NCBI GenBank assembly: GCA_017560855.1 | Contig: JAFZEB010000114.1 | Coordinates: forward strand, 1-6,293 | DNA length: 6,293 nt | Source of the DNA: Ruminiclostridium sp. | GTDB taxonomy: Bacteria > Bacillota > Clostridia > Oscillospirales > Oscillospiraceae | Direction of reading: 5' to 3' | Shown here: in pieces, positions 1-5,437 of the stretch | Position numbering within the stretch: the stretch's first letter is position 1 | How the letters are laid out: the number at the start of each line of letters is the position of its first letter | Made by a program: the position numbers and the translations under genes | The notes under the pieces: generated by a model | Database searches by the model: none | Seen by the model: only the letters and a program-made list of their open reading frames with translations | What the model was told of the DNA's origin: nothing

Positions 1-1387
1 CCACGGCCACATCCTCAACCAGGGGACTGGTGAGCAGGCAGTCTTCGATGACGTTGGGTAAAATCTTGAACCCGTTCCGGGAGATCATCCGCTTTTTCCG
101 TCCGGTGACAAAGACGGTGCCGTCCTCCTCCACATAGCCAATGTCTTTGGTCCAGATCCAAAGTTCCCCATCAGGACCTGGCTTCAGAACCTGGCTGTCG
201 GCCTGCGGCATACCGTTGTAGCCCAACATGACGGTGGTACTGCGGATGAGCAGTTCTCCCTGCTGGCCGGGTGACAGTCGATCCCCGGTATCCGGGTCCA
301 CAGCAATGATATCGCAGCCCTCCAGAGGACGGCCCACACTGCCGATCTGATCCCTTGGACTCTCACTGACACAAACGATGCCGCAGACCTCAGACATACC
401 GTACTCCTTGATGAGCTGGGCTTTACAGCCGTGGTCCGCCAGGAAGCGGTTGATCCGTTTTTCCATTTCCGCCGTCATGGCATCGCCGCCGCTGCGGGGA
501 TTTTTCAGGAAGGAGAGATCGGCATCCTGCACAGGAGGACTGGTCAAAAGCAGCTGCCAGTAGGAGGTGGTGCCACTGACCTGCTCCGGTCGGTGGCGCA
601 GGAGCATTTCCCCCAACTGATGGGGCATGAACATGGGAGCCAGGATGACCTCCATCCCCAGGCACAGGGGCACATGGATGGTCTGGCACAGACCGAAGGC
701 CGCAAAGGGGGGCAGAAGGGTCAGGTTCGCACCGGAACCGTGTTCTGTTCCAGCGGCAGTATACTGCTCCAGAGAGCGTCGAAAGGCACGACGGGAGAGC
801 ATGACCCCCTTAGCCGGGCCGGTGGTGCCGCCGGTGTAGGTGATGACCGTGGGCTCCTCCCAGCGGATGGCATCCGGCGGGGTACCGTCATGGTCCCGGA
901 GAAGCTCTTCCCAGGAAAGGCAGCCCTCTCCCCTGCTCTGCTGCCAGCTGTCCAGGCGAAGCTTCTCCCCCAGCTTGGCAGGCACATAACCGTTCAACGG
1001 CAGGGCCACAAAATGCCGGGCCGGAGACTGCCCCCGATTCTCGTAAACCTTCTGGAAAGCAACCTCCAAAGCCAGGACCACCTTGCCCCCGGCACGGGTG
1101 AAATAGCCCTCCACCTCCTTGGGACTGAGCTTCATATCCACCCAGTTGGCCACGGCTCCGATCCGGTCAATGGCATAGAAGGCCGCGATGGTCTCCGGGG
1201 TGTTCATAGAGAGGATGGTGACGAATTCCCCTGCTCGAACTCCAAGGGTCCGAAGTCCGGCCTCCGCCCGGAGGATCTGATCGAAAAAGTGCGCAAAGGA
1301 CCAGACGGTTTCCTCACAACGGAGGGCGGGCTTGTCCAGATTGGCCCCATTGGCCTGCCAAAGGTCGGCGTAAATGGGATGGATCAT
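1..1387 (-). CDS. Acyl-CoA synthetase / AMP-dependent ligase (ANL superfamily), 3' end beyond the window
   Basis: Adenylate-forming enzyme that would activate a carboxylic acid with ATP to an acyl-AMP and usually pass it to CoA. The frame is open from the ATG at 1387 to the left edge, giving 462 residues. Core motifs are in order: P-loop A3 TYTGGTTGPAKGVMLS (residues 183-198), A5 YGMSE (329-333), A7 region WTKDIGYVEEDG with Asp415, and A8 hinge GRKKRMISRNGFK starting at 429 with Arg430. The small C-terminal domain is cut soon after, so the A10 catalytic lysine is not visible; the family is usually about 500-560 residues, so some 50-80 are missing. The A7 motif reads TKD where TGD is usual. 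It starts 1 nt after the stop of the SecB-like gene with no clear SD of its own, suggesting translational coupling. The substrate cannot be told from sequence; a fatty-acyl or aryl-CoA ligase is possible. Confidence 0.9.
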   Translation of the reverse strand, partial: MIHPIYADLWQANGANLDKPALRCEETVWSFAHFFDQILRAEAGLRTLGVRAGEFVTILSMNTPETIAAFYAIDRIGAVANWVDMKLSPKEVEGYFTRAGGKVVLALEVAFQKVYENRGQSPARHFVALPLNGYVPAKLGEKLRLDSWQQSRGEGCLSWEELLRDHDGTPPDAIRWEEPTVITYTGGTTGPAKGVMLSRRAFRRSLEQYTAAGTEHGSGANLTLLPPFAAFGLCQTIHVPLCLGMEVILAPMFMPHQLGEMLLRHRPEQVSGTTSYWQLLLTSPPVQDADLSFLKNPRSGGDAMTAEMEKRINRFLADHGCKAQLIKEYGMSEVCGIVCVSESPRDQIGSVGRPLEGCDIIAVDPDTGDRLSPGQQGELLIRSTTVMLGYNGMPQADSQVLKPGPDGELWIWTKDIGYVEEDGTVFVTGRKKRMISRNGFKILPNVIEDCLLTSPLVEDVAV

Positions 1388-1388
1388 C

Positions 1389-1844
1389 TTACAGCAGGGT
1401 CAGCTTGGGACCGCCGTCGGGGTTCCGGTCGGGACCAGGACCCTTGGGAGCCTTATTTACGGCGATGCTGTTGGGATCGATGCTGGCCTTGCGCAGCATG
1501 AGACCGGGCATACCGGCACCGGCCGCCAGGGCGGTGACCTGGGACTGCATATAGGGGAAGAGCTGGTCGTAGACCTCCCCATGGATCTGGCGCTTGACCT
1601 CGTCCTTATAGGCCTCGGAGCAACTGAACACGCCCACCATCTCGATGGTCATGGTGAACTTGCCGCCGGCGAACTCCTTGTCCCGCAGGGTCTGCTGGAG
1701 CTTGCCGATGCAGCGGCTGCCGTCGGGAACAAAGCTGACATTCAGGGAGAAGGAGCTGTCCAGCTGGACCTGGCCGTTCTTCTCCAATTTATTGATCAGG
1801 TGAATTTCCTGTACTCTCTGGGAAATCAGGGATGCATTTGCCAT
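1389..1844 (-). CDS. secB: SecB-like protein-export chaperone
   Basis: 151-residue protein, close to the usual SecB length (about 150-170). SecB proteins are tetrameric cytosolic chaperones that hold preproteins unfolded and hand them to SecA. The body fits the SecB fold: beta-rich residues 25-75 (QLDSSFSLNVSF, GKFTMTIEMVGVFSC), then the helix and loop LFPYMQSQVTALAAG (95-109) and GMPGLML (111-117), which match the family signature of E. coli SecB (LFPYAR...GMPPLML). The tail (131-147) is rich in Gly, Pro, Lys and Asp. An AAAGGAAGGG ribosome site (1862-1853) lies 8 nt before the ATG, and a sigma-A promoter lies just upstream. It is the first gene of a two-gene unit with the acyl-CoA-synthetase-like gene. 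SecB is not standard in Gram-positive bacteria, so the family call is firmer than a role in Sec export; a more general chaperone role is possible. Confidence 0.8.
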   Translation of the reverse strand: MANASLISQRVQEIHLINKLEKNGQVQLDSSFSLNVSFVPDGSRCIGKLQQTLRDKEFAGGKFTMTIEMVGVFSCSEAYKDEVKRQIHGEVYDQLFPYMQSQVTALAAGAGMPGLMLRKASIDPNSIAVNKAPKGPGPDRNPDGGPKLTLL

Positions 1845-1879
1845 AGAAAATACCCTTCCTTTCTGGGATAGTGCCTATC

Positions 1880-1908
1880 ATTATATAGAGATACCCAGGG
1901 AAAGTCCA
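1880..1908 (-). promoter_or_regulatory. Sigma-A-type promoter for the secB-like unit
   Basis: Read on the minus strand, TGGACT (1908-1903, 4 of 6 to TTGACA) is followed by a 17-nt spacer and a perfect TATAAT (1885-1880). Transcription would start near 1873, leaving a leader of about 30 nt that contains the SD of the SecB-like gene. Position, spacing and the perfect -10 make this the likely vegetative promoter of the leftward unit. The -35 is weak. Confidence 0.7.
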
Positions 1909-1919
1909 GTCTTTCTCCC

Positions 1920-1949
1920 GGAATAATCTGGCCCAACCAGGAAAGACTA
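1920..1949 (+). promoter_or_regulatory. Candidate forespore (sigma-G-type) promoter for spoVAD-spoVAE
   Basis: GGAATA (1920-1925) resembles the sigma-G/sigma-F -35 (TGAATA/TGCATA). After a 17-nt spacer, AAGACTA (1943-1949) matches 5 of 7 positions of the sigma-G -10 CATACTA. A start near 1956 would leave a leader of roughly 23 nt with the SD of spoVAD. No sigma-A-like pair is evident here on the plus strand. SpoVA genes are classically expressed in the forespore under sigma-G, which supports the reading, but the -10 match is imperfect. Confidence 0.45.
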
Positions 1950-1963
1950 GGAGAAAACCACAC

Positions 1964-1970
1964 AAGGGAG
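1964..1970 (+). promoter_or_regulatory. Ribosome binding site that fixes the TTG start of spoVAD
   Basis: AAGGGAG ends 8 nt before the TTG at 1979. The first in-frame ATG lies far inside the conserved SpoVAD fold (about residue 60), so this SD together with N-terminal homology decides for TTG. Confidence 0.7.
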
Positions 1971-1978
1971 AGAATACT

Positions 1979-3007
1979 TTGGAGCAAAAGAAACTGGGCG
2001 GGCAGACCGTCCGCTTTGCCTCCCCACCGGTGATCCTGGGCTTCGGCTGCGCCGTGGGGCAAAAAGAGGGGCAGGGTCCCCTGGCCAAACATTTCGACCA
2101 CATCGGTCAGGACGACACCTTCGGCGAGAACAGCTGGGAAAAGGCCGAGACCGCCATGCAGAAGAAAGCCTTGGCCATCGCCCTGGAAAAGGCCGGACTG
2201 GAAACCAGTCAGCTGGACTATCTCCTGGCCGGGGACCTGCTGAACCAGTGCATGGCCACCGCCTATTCGGTTCGTTCCCAGGACGTTCCTTTCTTTGGTC
2301 TGTACGGAGCCTGCTCCACCATGGCTGAGAGTCTTTCCTTGGGAGCTATGCTCCTGGACGGGGGCTATGGGACGCACATTGCCGCCATGACCTCCTCTCA
2401 CTTCTGCTCAGCCGAGCGGCAGTACCGGAATCCCCTGGAATACGGTGGGCAGAAGCCCCCCACCGCCCAGTGGACGGCCACCGGGTCCGGGGCGGTCATC
2501 CTGGGCCGTGAGGGGTATGGTCCCCGGATCACCCATGTAACCACAGGGAAGGTCATCGACAAAGGCATCACCGATGCCAACAACATGGGGGCGGCCATGG
2601 CTCCGGCGGCTTACCACACCCTCCAGGCCCATTTCCAGGATACCGGACGAACCCCCGGTTACTACGACCTCATCGTCACGGGAGACCTGGGCAGTCTGGG
2701 CAAGGAGATCGTCACAGACCTCTTCCGCAGAAATGGCATCGATATGACCAAGGTCTATGAGGACTGCGGCTGTCTTCTGTTTGATCCCAAGACCCAGGAT
2801 GTTCACGCAGGCGGGTCCGGGTGCGGGTGCAGCGCCGTGGTGCTGACCGGGTATCTTCTCCGGGGGATGACCCACAACAAGTGGAAAAACATCCTCTTCT
2901 GCGGTACCGGAGCCCTCCACTCCCCCACTGCCGTCATGCAGAAGGAGAGCATCCCGGGCATTTGCCACGCCGTGGCCATTACCACCCAGAAAGGAGGCAC
3001 TCCATGA
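1979..3007 (+). CDS. spoVAD: Stage V sporulation protein AD (DPA uptake, thiolase-fold)
   Basis: 342 residues, nearly the same length as B. subtilis SpoVAD (338), and similar along its whole length. SpoVAD is a thiolase-fold protein that binds dipicolinic acid and, with the other SpoVA proteins at the forespore membrane, takes part in DPA import during sporulation and release in germination. Visible blocks: GQKEGQGPL (27-35), LAGDLLNQ (83-90), GACST (110-114) with Cys112 at the thiolase nucleophile position (Cys110 in B. subtilis), TSSH and AERQYRNPLEYGGQKP, TGSGAVIL, AMAPAA, DLIVTGDLG, HAGGSGCGCSAVV and QKESIPGI near the end. The start is TTG, preceded by AAGGGAG. The stop overlaps the spoVAE start (ATGA). 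Divergent to it is the SecB-like gene; spoVAC, normally just upstream, is absent. Probably forespore-expressed. Confidence 0.97.
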   Translation: MEQKKLGGQTVRFASPPVILGFGCAVGQKEGQGPLAKHFDHIGQDDTFGENSWEKAETAMQKKALAIALEKAGLETSQLDYLLAGDLLNQCMATAYSVRSQDVPFFGLYGACSTMAESLSLGAMLLDGGYGTHIAAMTSSHFCSAERQYRNPLEYGGQKPPTAQWTATGSGAVILGREGYGPRITHVTTGKVIDKGITDANNMGAAMAPAAYHTLQAHFQDTGRTPGYYDLIVTGDLGSLGKEIVTDLFRRNGIDMTKVYEDCGCLLFDPKTQDVHAGGSGCGCSAVVLTGYLLRGMTHNKWKNILFCGTGALHSPTAVMQKESIPGICHAVAITTQKGGTP

Positions 3008-3372
3008 GTGAACCGAAAACCTATCTGCTGGCCTTCCTCCTGGGCGGGATCCTCTGCCTGATTGGCCAGATCCTCATCGACAAAACCAAGCTGACCCCTG
3101 CCCGAATTTTGGTTCTCTATGTGGTGACCGGAGTGGTTCTGGAAGCCATCGGGGTCTATCAGGTTCTGGTGGACCTGTGCGGAGCGGGCGCCACCGTACC
3201 CCTGACCGGGTTCGGGTACTGTCTGGCCAAAGGTGTGGCCCAAAGTGTGGCAGAGAGCGGCCTGCTTGGGGCCCTTATGGGCGGCATCACCTCGGCCGCC
3301 GGGGGCATCACGGCGGCAGTCTTCTTCGGGACTGTGGTGGCCATGGTTTTCAAGTCCAAGCCCAAGAGCTGA
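3004..3372 (+). CDS. spoVAE: Stage V sporulation protein AE (SpoVAEb-type membrane protein)
   Basis: 122-residue hydrophobic protein (116 in B. subtilis SpoVAEb) of the SpoVAC/SpoVAE membrane family, a partner in the SpoVA DPA channel of the forespore inner membrane. Hydrophobic segments lie at about 7-25, 34-57, 62-80 and 86-116. Family landmarks are LLGGILCLIGQILID (12-26), KLTPARILV (29-37), GAGATVPLTGFG (60-71) and the Gly/Ala-rich end SAAGGITAAVFFG (97-109), followed by a short basic tail KSKPKS. The ATG at 3004 overlaps the spoVAD stop by 4 nt and has AGGAGG (2992-2997) 6 nt upstream; a longer in-frame reading further upstream would lie inside spoVAD and is rejected. It is co-transcribed with spoVAD. 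Only one SpoVAE-type gene is present here. Confidence 0.95.
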   Translation: MSEPKTYLLAFLLGGILCLIGQILIDKTKLTPARILVLYVVTGVVLEAIGVYQVLVDLCGAGATVPLTGFGYCLAKGVAQSVAESGLLGALMGGITSAAGGITAAVFFGTVVAMVFKSKPKS

Positions 3373-3401
3373 TTGCCTTTTATCCTCCCTCCTGCTATAA
3401 T
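3373..3401 (+). promoter_or_regulatory. Extended -10 sigma-A promoter for the uracil-DNA glycosylase unit
   Basis: TTGCCT (3373-3378), a 17-nt spacer and a perfect TATAAT (3396-3401) with an extended TG one base upstream (TGCTATAAT). It starts directly after the spoVAE stop. Transcription would begin near 3408, about 20 nt before the ATG at 3428, so the leader holds little more than the SD. This separates a vegetative repair gene from the upstream sporulation genes. TTGCCTT (3373-3379) and AAGGCAA (3402-3408) form a perfect 7-bp inverted repeat around the -10, which could be an operator or chance. Confidence 0.8.
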
Positions 3402-3421
3402 AAGGCAAAAGAAAGGAGGGA
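3386..3421 (+). repeat. Inverted repeat pairing the promoter spacer with the glycosylase SD
   Basis: TCCCTCC (3386-3392) is the exact complement of GGAGGGA (3415-3421), which contains most of the Shine-Dalgarno of the next gene (AGGAGG, 3414-3419). RNA read through from spoVAE would contain both arms and could fold the SD away. RNA started at the local promoter lacks the left arm. The pairing is seen directly; any regulatory effect is inference. Confidence 0.5.
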
Positions 3422-3427
3422 CGGAAC

Positions 3428-3997
3428 ATGACCTGGGAAGAGCTGGAACAGAACTGTCAGCACTGCCTCAACTGCCCCCTGGGAGAGACCCGGACCAACA
3501 TGGTCTTTGGTGTGGGCAGCAAGCAGGCAGATATCCTCTTCATTGGCGAAGGCCCCGGTGAGCAGGAGGACCTCCAGGGGGAACCCTTTGTGGGGCCAGC
3601 TGGAAAACTGCTGGATGTGATGCTGGAACTCATCGACCTGGACCGCACCAAGGTCTATATTGCCAACATCGTCAAGTGCCGTCCCCCCAACAACCGGGAT
3701 CCCCTGAACGCAGAGCAGGATGCCTGTATCGGCTATTTGCGGGCCCAGACTGCCCTGTTAAGGCCCAAGATCATTGTGTGTCTGGGGCGCATCGCCGCCA
3801 TGCGGATCATCGACAAGGACTTCCGCATCACCCGTCAGCACGGCCAGTGGTTTGACCGGGCGGGCGTCCAAATGATGGCCCTCTACCATCCCTCTGCCCT
3901 GCTGCGTGACCCGTCCAAACGTCCGGAAACTTTCGTTGACTTGAAGAGCCTTCAGGCCAAGATCAGGGAGCTATGTCCGGACACCTACTTAACTTGA
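3428..3997 (+). CDS. udg: Family-4 uracil-DNA glycosylase (Fe-S type)
   Basis: 189-residue enzyme that removes uracil from DNA to begin base-excision repair, acting on the chromosome in the cytoplasm. The four cysteines for a 4Fe-4S cluster are placed as in family 4: Cys13 and Cys16 (HCLNCPLG), Cys84 (ANIVKCRPPNNRDP) and Cys100. An extra Cys10 lies just before them. The N-terminal active-site block is GEGPGEQED (40-48), followed by GEPFVGPAGKLLD (51-63). IIVCLGRIA (115-123) is the central strand, and the C-terminal motif is HPSALLRDPS (154-163) with His154. Length fits the family (about 190-230). AGGAGG lies 8 nt before the ATG. It has its own sigma-A promoter and is followed after 16 nt by a small membrane-anchored or exported protein. 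A phage-SPO1-polymerase-like naming is sometimes used for this family. I see no missing key residue. Confidence 0.95.
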   Translation: MTWEELEQNCQHCLNCPLGETRTNMVFGVGSKQADILFIGEGPGEQEDLQGEPFVGPAGKLLDVMLELIDLDRTKVYIANIVKCRPPNNRDPLNAEQDACIGYLRAQTALLRPKIIVCLGRIAAMRIIDKDFRITRQHGQWFDRAGVQMMALYHPSALLRDPSKRPETFVDLKSLQAKIRELCPDTYLT

Positions 3998-4013
3998 TTG
4001 TGAGGAATACAAC

Positions 4014-4400
4014 ATGGGACTGACAAAAAAACAAACGATAGCTGTTCTTCTGGTGGTGGTTTTGGCTCTGGCCTCTATCATCGGCAGCGGCTTCGCCAAG
4101 AAGACCGATGTGATCGTGTATGAGTACACCGTAGCAGAGGACGGTACCTCTGTGAACCTGGTCGCCGCTCCCACCTCCGCCTTTGGCCGAGCCAGAGGCT
4201 TCCAGGAGGAAGTCACGGATGGCAATCATTACCTGACCTTCTACCGCACCTTCGGCTTCTTCGGCTTCCACGCCTCTGAGATCAATCACGTGGTAGAGGT
4301 GGCAGAAGAGGATTCCGGCATCTATTTCAACCGCCCCGACGGTGAATTTGAGCTGGTGCTGGAGAAGGACCCTGCCACGGGTGAGTGGGTACAGCCTTAA
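4014..4400 (+). CDS. Small exported or membrane-anchored protein of unknown function
   Basis: 128 residues; I do not recognise the family. A basic start (MGLTKK) leads into one hydrophobic segment at about 9-27, then GFAKK, which could be a signal peptidase site after Ala28 or simply the end of a membrane anchor. There is no lipobox cysteine, and no cysteine at all. The rest (30-128) looks beta-rich and acidic, with VIVYEYTVAEDGTSVNLV, an aromatic run YLTFYRTFGFFGFH (73-86), NHVVEVAEED and a Trp near the end. It should face outside the membrane. TGAGGA (4001-4006) lies 7 nt before the ATG and the gap to the glycosylase stop is only 16 nt, so the two are probably co-transcribed and end at the hairpin downstream. 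SD, packing and a sensible topology support a real gene. Confidence 0.8.
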   Translation: MGLTKKQTIAVLLVVVLALASIIGSGFAKKTDVIVYEYTVAEDGTSVNLVAAPTSAFGRARGFQEEVTDGNHYLTFYRTFGFFGFHASEINHVVEVAEEDSGIYFNRPDGEFELVLEKDPATGEWVQP

Positions 4401-4415
4401 CTTGATACATAGTGA

Positions 4416-4450
4416 AAGCCCCGTCCGAAAGGACGGGGCTTCGTTGTTTT
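4416..4450 (+). terminator. Intrinsic terminator between convergent units
   Basis: An 11-bp perfect stem, AAGCCCCGTCC (4416-4426) with GGACGGGGCTT (4431-4441), closes a GAAA tetraloop. On the plus strand it is followed by the T-rich CGTTGTTTT, so it should end the glycosylase unit. The same hairpin lies just past the stop of the minus-strand dehydrogenase (4456) and may end that unit too, but the minus-strand T run (TTTCAC) is short. Confidence 0.85.
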
Positions 4451-4455
4451 CAGGA

Positions 4456-5412
4456 TTACAGCTTGCAGACGTTTTCGGGCTGGCCTGCCAGGTAGGCATC
4501 CAGGTTCTGGAAAACAATTTCAGCACGGCGGAGCATGCTCTCGTCGGTGAGGAAGGCCACATGAGGAGCCAGAACGGTGTTCTTGGCGGTCATGAGGGGG
4601 TAGTCTGCAGGAATGGGGGGCTCCATGTCGAAGACATCGATACCGGCGGCGGAGATCTTGCCCTCGTTCAGGGCCTCTGCCAGGGCAGCGTTGTCCACGA
4701 TGGCACCGCGGGCGGTGTTCAGGAAGATAGCGGTGGGCTTCATCTTGGCGATGAGTTCCTTGGAAATGAGGCCCTTGGTCTCGGCGTTGTTGGGGGTGTG
4801 GATGGAGACGATGTCGCTGCGCTCCATGACCTCCTCCAGGGAGACGTACTCCACGCCCATGGCCTGGACCTCGGGACGGACGGTACGGGAGTAGGCGATG
4901 ACCTTGGCACCGAAAGCCTGGAAGAGCTTGGCAGTCATGGTGCCGATGGCACCGGTGCCCACAATGCCCACGGTCTTGCCGCCGATCTCACGGCCACGCA
5001 GACCCAGACTGGTGCCGCCGGTGCGGACCACCTGGTCGCAGGTGGGCATAAAGCGCAGGCAGCCAACGGCCAGACCCAGGGCCAGCTCGGCCACACACTG
5101 GGTAGAGTAGCCTGCGGCATTGCAGACCATCACGTTCTTGGCCTTGCAGGCGTCCAGAGCCACGTGGTCGATGCCGGTGAAGGCCACGTTCAGCATCTTC
5201 AGGTTGGGAGCAGCCTCCACAACAGCTGCGGGATAGGGGTTGTTGGCGATGACGGCAATGTCGCTGTCGCCGGTACGGGCGATGAGTTCAGCCACATCGG
5301 TGGTCTTTGCATCATAGGAAACGAAGGTGTGGCCGGCAGCTTCCAGCTTGGATGCGTACTGGGCCAGGACCTCTGCGGGGATGCCCAGAGGCTCTAACAG
5401 AGTGATCTTCAT
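4456..5412 (-). CDS. D-isomer-specific 2-hydroxyacid dehydrogenase, NAD(P)-dependent
   Basis: 318 residues, normal for the family that interconverts 2-keto acids and D-2-hydroxy acids (D-lactate, hydroxypyruvate/glycerate, phosphoglycerate and others). The Rossmann nucleotide site is VGIVGTGAIG (148-157). The catalytic Arg235 is in NTARGAIVD, Glu264 in DVFDMEP and His284 in LAPHVAF, so the active-site trio is complete. At the end of the second Rossmann strand it has AYSRTVRP (173-180), with Ser-Arg where NAD-specific members carry Asp, which hints at NADP(H). The N-terminal half carries AFTGIDHVALDAC (77-89) and NAAGYSTQCVAE (98-109), typical of substrate-binding segments. GGAGGT (5426-5421) lies 8 nt before the ATG, 25 nt after the YbaB stop, so it is probably the last gene of the dnaX unit. 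The natural substrate cannot be told. Confidence 0.93.
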   Translation of the reverse strand: MKITLLEPLGIPAEVLAQYASKLEAAGHTFVSYDAKTTDVAELIARTGDSDIAVIANNPYPAAVVEAAPNLKMLNVAFTGIDHVALDACKAKNVMVCNAAGYSTQCVAELALGLAVGCLRFMPTCDQVVRTGGTSLGLRGREIGGKTVGIVGTGAIGTMTAKLFQAFGAKVIAYSRTVRPEVQAMGVEYVSLEEVMERSDIVSIHTPNNAETKGLISKELIAKMKPTAIFLNTARGAIVDNAALAEALNEGKISAAGIDVFDMEPPIPADYPLMTAKNTVLAPHVAFLTDESMLRRAEIVFQNLDAYLAGQPENVCKL

Positions 5413-5437
5413 GGGTAATTACCTCCGATACAAAAAA

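Noticed and set aside
431..1501. Long plus-strand open frame of 356 codons
   Set aside because: It lies antisense to the adenylate-forming enzyme, whose motifs are in the right order on the minus strand. The plus-strand translation has no family resemblance and odd composition; it is a shadow of high GC content at third positions.
1826..2401. Minus-strand open frame of 191 codons across the divergent region
   Set aside because: It lies antisense to spoVAD and would override both promoters; no SD or family similarity.
2821..3003. N-terminal extension of the spoVAE frame back to 2821
   Set aside because: It lies inside spoVAD, the extra residues do not resemble SpoVAE, and the ATG at 3004 has a well-placed AGGAGG.
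3373..3421. Hairpin after spoVAE considered as a terminator
   Set aside because: The arms are short, the loops are long, and no T run follows; the promoter reading explains the sequence better.
2803..3429. Minus-strand open frame of 208 codons
   Set aside because: Antisense to spoVAD end, spoVAE and the glycosylase promoter; composition like a shadow frame.
3988..4406. Direct repeat CTTAACTTGAT at 3988-3998 and 4396-4406, each near a stop codon
   Set aside because: An 11-base exact repeat is expected a few times by chance in a window of this size, and the copies sit in different contexts.
4342..5397. Long plus-strand open frame of 351 codons, rich in Gly, His and Asp
   Set aside because: Antisense to the hydroxyacid dehydrogenase and runs through the terminator hairpin; its repetitive look comes from reading the reverse of conserved codons.
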